From NCBI GenBank assembly GCA_964369725.1, contig CAYJGC010000036.1, positions 1 to 17,057 of the forward strand: a stretch of 17,057 nt of DNA, read 5' to 3'. Under the pieces are notes generated by a model. That model saw only the letters and a list, made by a program, of their open reading frames with translations. It was not told the DNA's origin and ran no database searches. This document shows positions 1 to 4,408 of the stretch, one piece after another (the stretch's first letter is position 1; each line of letters opens with the position of its first letter). Origin of the DNA: Paraeggerthella sp964369725. GTDB taxonomy: Bacteria; Actinomycetota; Coriobacteriia; Coriobacteriales; Eggerthellaceae. The position numbers and the translations under genes were made by a program.

Positions 1-21
1 TTTTAGTTTTCTCACAGTCAT
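1..21 (-). CDS. Possible 5' end of a gene running off the left edge
   Basis: On the minus strand an ATG at 21-19 is followed by ACT GTG AGA AAA CTA AAA (M-T-V-R-K-L-K) to the window edge. A GAGGT ribosome-binding-like sequence lies about 9 bases upstream. Only seven codons are visible, so no product can be named. It would be read in the same direction as the Abi gene. It may be chance. Confidence 0.25.
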
Positions 22-63
22 GATATTATGACCTCGCCTTCCCTTCGGGGTTGGTGCTTAGCT

Positions 64-106
64 AGCCTTGCGCAGGGTTGCAGCCCATATGCGCAAGGCT
101 TTTTTG
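64..106 (+). terminator. Strong hairpin with T-tract (terminator-like, plus strand)
   Basis: A perfect 11-bp stem, AGCCTTGCGCA (64-74) with TGCGCAAGGCT (90-100), encloses a 15-base loop that itself contains GGG/CCC. A T-run (100-105) follows on the plus strand. This is the form of a rho-independent terminator for plus-strand transcription, yet no plus-strand gene is visible before it in the window. The minus-strand copy lacks a U-tract. It lies between the Abi gene stop and the left edge. Confidence 0.6.
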
Positions 107-132
107 TTTTAGTTCCGTCGAATTCGAGGGAA

Positions 133-1068
133 TTAATCTCTCAATACACCGAGTGAATGCTCGATACTGTCGAATCCCATTGCACCAAGCACTTCGAAAA
201 CTTCTACCCTGTTAATGTCCGTGATAACGCCAACTATCAAGTTTGAAACTTCTGTAATCATCTTTTGGTTTTCGTCTTTAGTCAAAACCAAACCCAAGTC
301 GTTCATTACATCAGCAATCGACTTGTCTTTAGATGGGGACACACGCGCACAATAAAACCTCTCATCGTGGGCGCATATGTTACGAAAATCTTTAATGTGG
401 TCGTAAGCGAGTCTGAGCCTGCGATGATTAAAGGTTTCTGTACTCGTGTGCGTTTCGGTGAAGCGCTCCAAGAAATATTTTGCTATTGAGTTCTTTATGG
501 ATTCTGTTTGAAAATCATAAAATTGGAAAACCTGGCCTAAAGAAAGATAATTCATAAGAACCCATATAGGCACTTCATCATGCTTCGTCACATAGTGCTC
601 GATATATTCTCTTTTCGGGGAGAAACCACCTTTAACGCTTCTCCCCAAAATCTTCTCAAATTTTTTTATTAGCCGCTCTGCGTGCTTCTGCTTTTCGGCA
701 TTTTGATTGTAGAATCTTTTATCTAAATACGCTTCTTTAGTATCTTGGTACTTCTCCGCAAACACATAGGAGCAAGCCGTTTTTAACACCGCTTCCGCAA
801 TTGCGAAATACCTAAACATAACCATCCGAAGATCCCTATCAAAGATGAACATCCTGTGCATGTTTTCAAAGGTTGCTCCCTTGATATAGCGGTCTACGCC
901 TCTCGACGAACGCATGGCTTCTTTATCCAAGAATAAGTCTTTATACCCGTTGACTACGGAATAATAACCTTCTCTGGCCAATATCTGACGTGCAGAGTCG
1001 TCAACTATCAAACCTCTGTTTTTAAGTATTTCAATTTGTTCATCAAACGTCTTATAAGGCTTATCCAT
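133..1068 (-). CDS. Abi family (Abi_2, AbiD/AbiF-like) HEPN protein, abortive infection
   Basis: A 311-residue Abi_2-type protein. The N-terminus KPYKTFDEQIEILKNRGL and the following GYY..VNGYKDLFL are typical of the family. The later P-I-W-V-L-M-N-Y-L-S-L-G segment (about 168-178) also fits. R229-N-I-C-A-H234 followed by D-E-R-F matches the HEPN ribonuclease motif R-X4-6-H, so RNA cleavage is the expected activity; this is inferred from the family. Family members are phage-defence or toxin genes, and AbiF-type members have been described as paired with a small RNA antitoxin. The start chosen is ATG 1068-1066, with AGGAGA at 1080-1075 and a 6-base spacer; an in-frame TTG at 1089 lies in the terminator tail and is unlikely. 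The frame is intact although its phage neighbours are broken. A promoter, a candidate small RNA and a terminator lie directly upstream. It could instead be a different Abi_2 subfamily. Confidence 0.88.
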   Translation of the reverse strand: MDKPYKTFDEQIEILKNRGLIVDDSARQILAREGYYSVVNGYKDLFLDKEAMRSSRGVDRYIKGATFENMHRMFIFDRDLRMVMFRYFAIAEAVLKTACSYVFAEKYQDTKEAYLDKRFYNQNAEKQKHAERLIKKFEKILGRSVKGGFSPKREYIEHYVTKHDEVPIWVLMNYLSLGQVFQFYDFQTESIKNSIAKYFLERFTETHTSTETFNHRRLRLAYDHIKDFRNICAHDERFYCARVSPSKDKSIADVMNDLGLVLTKDENQKMITEVSNLIVGVITDINRVEVFEVLGAMGFDSIEHSLGVLRD

Positions 1069-1080
1069 AAAACTTCTCCT

Positions 1081-1107
1081 AAAACGCAAAAACCGCCCGT
1101 AGGCGGT
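1081..1107 (-). terminator. Terminator between candidate small RNA and Abi gene
   Basis: On the minus strand ACCGCC-TACG-GGCGGT (1107-1092) forms a 6-bp GC-rich stem closed by a C(UACG)G loop, an exceptionally stable UNCG-type tetraloop. TTTT, GCG and TTTT follow. CGCA (1112-1109) can also pair with TGCG (1088-1085) around it. The Abi ribosome-binding site begins right after the T-run, so toxin expression depends on read-through or on processing at this point. Confidence 0.75.
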
Positions 1108-1150
1108 CTGCGGATTGTGCCGGACGTACCGTCACACAACCTCTTCACGC
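1086..1150 (-). ncRNA. Candidate ~65-nt small RNA upstream of the Abi HEPN gene
   Basis: Transcription from the promoter at 1184-1156 would start near 1150 and end in the terminator at about 1086. The predicted RNA has two hairpins. The first spans 1139-1115: TTGTG pairs with CACAA outside, GACG with CGTC inside, with a 3-base loop and a small internal loop. The second is the UACG-capped terminator. There is no start codon with a ribosome-binding site in it. The layout promoter, short structured RNA, terminator, HEPN toxin is what is known for type III-like and AbiF RNA antitoxins. The alternative is a plain attenuated leader of the Abi mRNA. The RNA and its function are inferred; the promoter, hairpins and spacing are seen. 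Confidence 0.45.
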
Positions 1151-1155
1151 CAACT

Positions 1156-1184
1156 ACTTTACTATCGAGGAGCCTTTCCGTCAA
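1156..1184 (-). promoter_or_regulatory. Promoter for small RNA/Abi gene
   Basis: Read on the minus strand, TTGACG (1184-1179) is separated by exactly 17 bases from TAAAGT (1161-1156), giving 5/6 and 4/6 matches to the sigma-70-type consensus. It lies between the end of the repressor remnant (1206) and the hairpins upstream of the Abi gene, so the predicted start is near 1150. Confidence 0.65.
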
Positions 1185-1205
1185 TACCTCAATAGGTAAA
1201 AACTC

Positions 1206-1730
1206 TTAATCTTTCCCCCTACCAACTACCCCATACTCTAACTCTTCGGCTGGCTGAAACCAAACCACGGTACCCACAAGCTCAATCACACGTTCGTCCG
1301 TAGCGGTAATCATAATATCTTTAGATATTTTACTAGGAGCGATATATGACAAGTCGCCTTCGACCTTTAGCAAAAACGCTTCGGGGTACCTGCGATGTAT
1401 CGCGGTTGGAACGGGATGAAGGGTCTCTGATTCCACCATTTCTATAGGAATTCCCGCAGCGATGGAGCCGTAGAGGGATACGTCCGTGAAGTCGGATTCG
1501 TGGCTTTTTAATCTAAGCCCTCTAAAGTCATTATCGAGTTTAGCAGTACCCCAATCAATGTTTAGCTTTCTGTATATCTTATCCGTCAGCTCTGTTCGAG
1601 TATTAGCCAGCCCTCGGTTTAACGCGTTATAAATCGAAGTCGGTGGAATGTCTAGCGATTCGGCAAAATTCGACACCCCTCCATAATTTTATTTAATAAG
1701 TCGCCTAATCGAATCCTCGAGAGATTCCAT
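1206..1730 (-). pseudogene. Broken phage repressor (HTH plus S24/LexA-type C-terminus)
   Basis: The intact start would be ATG 1730-1728 behind an excellent GGGAGGTGG ribosome-binding site (1745-1737, 6-base spacer). After 13 codons (MESLEDSIRRLIK) an in-frame TAA occurs at 1691-1689. The same frame then continues for 156 codons from a poorly placed GTG at 1676. The continuation has the HTH stretch NFAESLDIPPTSIYNALNRG and the repressor hallmark YGSIAAGIPIEMVE..HPVP..HRRYPEAFLLKVEGD. Phage repressors of this kind then carry a G-[E/D]-S-M-N catalytic serine and a later lysine. Here KVEGD runs straight into LSYIAPSK and on to the terminal G-T-V-V-W-F strand, so the catalytic middle is missing (near 1345-1355). 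With both lesions it cannot be a normal autocleaving repressor. A shortened product restarting at GTG 1676 is possible but would lack the first helix. Confidence 0.8.
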
Positions 1731-1736
1731 TGTTTG

Positions 1737-1799
1737 CCACCTCCCAAAGTTGGTGTTTTCCTTGAAGGTAAATTACCAGTTTTGATAAAACTATTCAAT
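1737..1799 (-). promoter_or_regulatory. Possible repressor promoter with palindromic operator
   Basis: Minus-strand TTGAAT (1799-1794) and TAATTT are 17 bases apart, a moderate promoter for the repressor remnant. The spacer contains the perfect palindrome AGTTTT-GAT-AAAACT (1778-1792), placed where a repressor would block polymerase. This is inference from position and symmetry only. Confidence 0.35.
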
Positions 1800-2281
1800 A
1801 CACACATGTAGGATCTGGTGGTGGCTTTACGCCTCGACCTGAACCGAGTGGTGGCTTCTATGATAACCTCCATCTACAGGCTCATAGCAGAAGTGCTGGT
1901 GTCCTGCCGTTTGTTTCCAACAATTCAGATGACGCTGGTGCTGGTGACCCTATTATCTTCTTATCTGCTTGGACAGATGGTGGCTTATTAGACGTACAGG
2001 CAAATGGTCTACCAGTCTTGACTAATCCATCTAACATCTACGACCAGATGAATGGTGCAGTAGGTGACGGTGGCTGAATTACTAAGCTAAAGATGTACTA
2101 CCATTCAGCCGATGGTTTACATGCTGTTCACTACCGAGTCATGGTTAATGGTCAGTGGTTCCCCTGGATGATTGACCATACCGATACTGGGGGTAGCGGC
2201 GATGACTTCGCAGGTGATGGATGCAATCCTATTCATCGAGTCGAAACATTTATCGGAGGTTTGACTGCTGGTAGCTTGTAG
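1772..2281 (+). pseudogene. Phage lysin or tail-protein C-terminal remnant, split by TGA
   Basis: One plus-strand frame reads from 1772 (after a TAA at 1769) through a TGA at 2075-2077 and on to TAG at 2279. Before the TGA is a Gly/Pro-rich stretch and then FYDNLHLQAHSRSAG..PFVSNNSD. After it comes MYYHSADGLHAVHYRVMVNG with WFPWM..HTDTGG, DDFAGDG and NPIHRVE. The last part resembles the C-terminal repeat of phage-encoded cell-wall hydrolases and tail proteins of anaerobic Gram-positives (YRV...G.W.P...D..D.AG..G.PI..V), where it is presumed to bind the cell surface. The TGA probably replaced CGA or TGG. No start codon or ribosome-binding site opens the frame, so the N-terminal part is gone. 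The 62-codon stretch from ATG 2093 is the tail of this remnant, not a separate gene. The exact family is unsure. Confidence 0.6.
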
Positions 2282-2313
2282 TTGTGTATTGTATTGCTTA
2301 CGCTATCTTGCGC

Positions 2314-2432
2314 TTGTTGTGGCTAATGGTGGCTAGGGACGATTGCCTATAACCCCCAAACGGCTCAAAAAGTTGCCAATAATCGCCAAAATTAACCGAA
2401 GCCACCCCAAACCAACCGAAACCGCACAACAA
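2314..2432. repeat. Nested inverted repeats beside the tRNA terminator
   Basis: Three inverted repeats nest inside one another: TTGTTGTG (2314-2321) with CACAACAA (2425-2432), GGTGGCT (2328-2334) with AGCCACC (2400-2406), and CGATT (2340-2344) with AATCG (2381-2385). The stretch 2282-2436 contains no gene. It lies where the arm of an attachment site would be for an element integrated at the tRNA 3' end. Function unknown. Confidence 0.35.
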
Positions 2433-2434
2433 CG

Positions 2435-2472
2435 AAAAAGCGCTCTGACGTGGGAAAACATCAGAGCGCTTT
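2435..2472 (-). terminator. Terminator of the tRNA gene
   Basis: A 12-bp perfect stem, AAAGCGCTCTGA (2437-2448) with TCAGAGCGCTTT (2461-2472), has a 12-base loop. On the minus strand it ends in TTTTTC. It starts 9 bases past the tRNA CCA end, so it terminates the tRNA transcript. Confidence 0.8.
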
Positions 2473-2481
2473 GTAATTTTG

Positions 2482-2556
2482 TGGTGGGCCCAGCAGGATT
2501 CGAACCTGCAACCAAGGGATTATGAGTCCCCTGCTCCACCATTGAGCTATGGGCCC
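2482..2556 (-). tRNA. tRNA with CAU anticodon, most like tRNA-Ile2 (else elongator Met)
   Basis: A complete 75-base cloverleaf on the minus strand with encoded CCA. It has acceptor GGGCCCA/TGGGCCC, D-stem GCTC/GAGC with a 7-base loop, anticodon stem GGGGA/TCCCT with loop CTCATAA (anticodon CAT), a 5-base variable loop, T-stem GCAGG/CCTGC with loop TTCGAAT, and discriminator A. Bases 26-48 resemble E. coli tRNA-Ile2, including the G27-U43 pair and the TGGT variable loop. That suggests the lysidine-modified, AUA-reading species made by TilS. The amino acid cannot be fixed from the anticodon alone. Its 3' end faces the prophage remnant, the usual side for integration. Confidence 0.93.
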
Positions 2557-2664
2557 AGAATGTTCGCTTACAGAACTCACGTTCCCAAATCTAACTAAAG
2601 AAGCATTCCAATAAATGCCTACCAGCCAAAATCAGCACCGTGACCCCGTAAAAGAACCTTTGCT

Positions 2665-2692
2665 ATTCTATATCAAAAAGATTCTATTGCAA
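2665..2692 (-). promoter_or_regulatory. Possible tRNA promoter, sharing a -35 box with the capA promoter
   Basis: TTGCAA (2687-2692) is its own reverse complement. Read on the minus strand it lies 16 bases from TAGAAT (2670-2665), giving a start near 2658 and a leader of about 100 bases before the tRNA. The leader length is long for a tRNA, so this is tentative. Confidence 0.35.
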
Positions 2693-2716
2693 AGAAAAGT
2701 TTTTTGACGCTATACT
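2687..2716 (+). promoter_or_regulatory. Promoter for a leaderless capA-type mRNA
   Basis: TTGCAA (2687-2692), an 18-base spacer and TATACT (2711-2716, 5/6 to consensus) are followed by six bases and then the ATG at 2723. The predicted start is the A of the ATG. No Shine-Dalgarno sequence precedes the ATG, so the mRNA is probably leaderless, a mode common in actinobacteria. Confidence 0.6.
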
Positions 2717-2722
2717 GACTCC

Positions 2723-4120
2723 ATGAAAAAATCGCGCAATTACAACCAACGGCTTCAACCCCGTAAGCAAGCTGCCAATCAAAGCTTGCTTATTGTGTCG
2801 GCAGCTGCTCTTGTTTGTCTTGTAGTCGTAGGTATTTTTGGAACGTATCTTCTCAATTCTTCACACAACAATTCAAACGGAACTGCTTCAAGTACAGATT
2901 CGCAGTCTCTCAATCCATCCGATAATACCCATCAGTCAAACAACAATTCCAGCAGCGAACCCTTCGGAAAACTTGAAGGCGCTACCGAAACGACTGACGA
3001 ACATGGCATTATCCACGGCACAACGACTGACGGAATCAACTACACCGTTCACGGTCGGGGCGAGGCGGCTCTCAATAGCGACATAGTAAGACTCGCAGCC
3101 GTAGGTGACCAGATTGCAACCGATAATTCAATGCCTATTGCAGAGCGCTACGGCGGCGGATCTGGCAGCCAAATTTATGACTTTACTCCTTTCTATCAAG
3201 ACATCGCTCCCGCCATCCAAGAATACGACTTGCGCTTCATCAACCAAGAAACTGTCATGGCCGGAAACGAAAACGGCTATTACTACGATGGCTACCCCAT
3301 GTTTAACTCACCTGATTCCTGCGCAGACGCTATCGCAGCAGCACAATTCAATCTTGTTAATTTCGCTTCGAATCATTCTTACGACATGGGTACTTACGGC
3401 ATAGAACGCTCTCACCAAATTTGGGATCAATACCCCGAACTAATAATTGGCGGCAGCTATATGTCCGAAGAAGAGCGCGAGACGGTACAAATGATTGAAC
3501 GCAACGGGATGACCTTTGCTTTTTTGGCCTACACCTACGGCGACAACAGCTATGCCAGCGCCTCCGCAATGCCTAATACGTACTATTGCACGGCATTTGA
3601 TAAAGACAAAATGACTGAAGATATCACCCGTGCTCAAAAGGTAGCCGACGTCATAATTGTCGGCATGCACTGGGGGTCAGAATACGTAAGTGCACCTAAT
3701 GACCAACAGTATGAGTATGCTCGCTTTTTGGCAGACCTAAACGTTGACCTAGTGATAGGAACCCATAACCACATTATGCAACCGGTACAATACATAACTG
3801 GTGATACAGGAAATACTATTCCGGTTGTTTTTGGCTTAGGGGATTTTATTTCTGGCTGGACCTTAACTGACACCATCCTCAGTGGCATGTTCACGTGTGA
3901 TTTTGTGAGAAATACAGACGGAACCATTGATGTTACCAATCTTGCCTGGTACCCGCTTATCGAATGGTCCAACGGAGGTAACGTGTGGGTTCGATTCTTG
4001 AAGGATATGGACGAAGCCACCATAAATGCCAACACACGAACCGATGATGTCTCAAACGACTATACGTACTTAGTCAACAAAGTAAACTCCGTTGGGATGG
4101 AAATTCCTGTCATTATGTAA
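2723..4120 (+). CDS. CapA/PgsA-type metallophosphatase-fold protein, membrane anchored
   Basis: 465 residues. A single membrane segment (about 22-44) follows a basic N-terminus, then a Ser/Asn/Thr-rich linker (45-80) that places the catalytic domain outside the cell. The CapA domain covers about 120-430. Its metal-site motifs are visible: AAVGDQIA (D129), FINQET (about 172-177), NHSYDMG (N217/H218), MHWGSEY (H316), GTHNHIMQ (H348/H350) and GLGDF. Family members are involved in poly-gamma-glutamate or capsule synthesis and export, but no pgsB/capB or pgsC/capC partner is visible, so its substrate is unknown. The usual GxHPH and GNF motifs read GTHNH and GDF here, a mild divergence. It stands alone, divergent from the tRNA and convergent with the fatty-acid cluster, and appears to be translated from a leaderless mRNA. 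Confidence 0.88.
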   Translation: MKKSRNYNQRLQPRKQAANQSLLIVSAAALVCLVVVGIFGTYLLNSSHNNSNGTASSTDSQSLNPSDNTHQSNNNSSSEPFGKLEGATETTDEHGIIHGTTTDGINYTVHGRGEAALNSDIVRLAAVGDQIATDNSMPIAERYGGGSGSQIYDFTPFYQDIAPAIQEYDLRFINQETVMAGNENGYYYDGYPMFNSPDSCADAIAAAQFNLVNFASNHSYDMGTYGIERSHQIWDQYPELIIGGSYMSEEERETVQMIERNGMTFAFLAYTYGDNSYASASAMPNTYYCTAFDKDKMTEDITRAQKVADVIIVGMHWGSEYVSAPNDQQYEYARFLADLNVDLVIGTHNHIMQPVQYITGDTGNTIPVVFGLGDFISGWTLTDTILSGMFTCDFVRNTDGTIDVTNLAWYPLIEWSNGGNVWVRFLKDMDEATINANTRTDDVSNDYTYLVNKVNSVGMEIPVIM

Positions 4121-4210
4121 CCTGTTTATGTAACCGGTGCTACATGCCTACAACACTTCCACAAGCACGTTTCCTTGCAACTACAGTTGCACATTGCTAT
4201 ACATGAACCG

Positions 4211-4279
4211 AAAAACCCTGAATCATCTAAGTGCTTGCAGCGCAAAACTCATGCACTGCAAGCTTCCAACGATTCAGGG
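4211..4279 (-). terminator. Long two-part hairpin ending the fatty-acid operon
   Basis: Outer stem CCCTGAATC (4216-4224) with GATTCAGGG (4271-4279) encloses inner stem GCTTGCAG (4233-4240) with CTGCAAGC (4256-4263). On the minus strand TTTTT (4215-4211) follows the stem, so it fits a terminator for the accDA end of the operon, 130 bases past the stop. Confidence 0.55.
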
Positions 4280-4399
4280 CAAATTGATTAACCAAGCTGA
4301 CTACATAAGGCAGCTAACGCCAACACCCTCAGCCAGAAAATCCTGAAACCTGATTAAAAACTTCAGGCTGACTAAGCAAAACACAAAAACAGCTAACGC
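4216..4399. repeat. Two ordered copies of a non-coding hairpin-plus-tail module
   Basis: The 288-bp gap between capA and accDA has no convincing gene. It contains the same ordered blocks twice: CCTGAA, hairpin loop, TTCAGG, GCTGACTA, CAGCTAACGC. In copy 1 these are at 4217-4222, 4273-4278, 4296-4303 and 4311-4320. In copy 2 they are at 4342-4347, 4362-4367, 4367-4374 and 4390-4399. Copy 2 is compacted. It could be a repeated RNA or terminator module, or a REP-like interspersed element. Function unknown. Confidence 0.6.
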
Positions 4400-4408
4400 G
4401 CCTCAATC

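Noticed and set aside
64..106. Attachment-site copy of the tRNA 3' end at the left edge
   Set aside because: Only GGTTGCAG is shared with the tRNA T-arm region, too short to be an att duplication.
1652..1873. 73-codon minus-strand frame over the repressor start
   Set aside because: Out of frame with the repressor and antisense to the lysin remnant; product shows no recognisable domain.
2093..2281. Separate 62-residue gene
   Set aside because: No ribosome-binding site before the ATG, and the same frame continues upstream past a single TGA, so it is part of a pseudogene.
1..2480. CRISPR array or Cas gene near the HEPN protein
   Set aside because: No regularly spaced repeats. The HEPN protein is of the single-motif Abi_2 type, about 311 residues, not a Cas13.
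2333..2542. Open frames on both strands across the tRNA (2333-2542 minus, 2343-2525 plus)
   Set aside because: They translate the tRNA gene and its terminator; no ribosome-binding site or family similarity.
4137..4346. 69-codon plus-strand frame after capA
   Set aside because: No ribosome-binding site, poor composition, and it overlaps the structured non-coding repeat.
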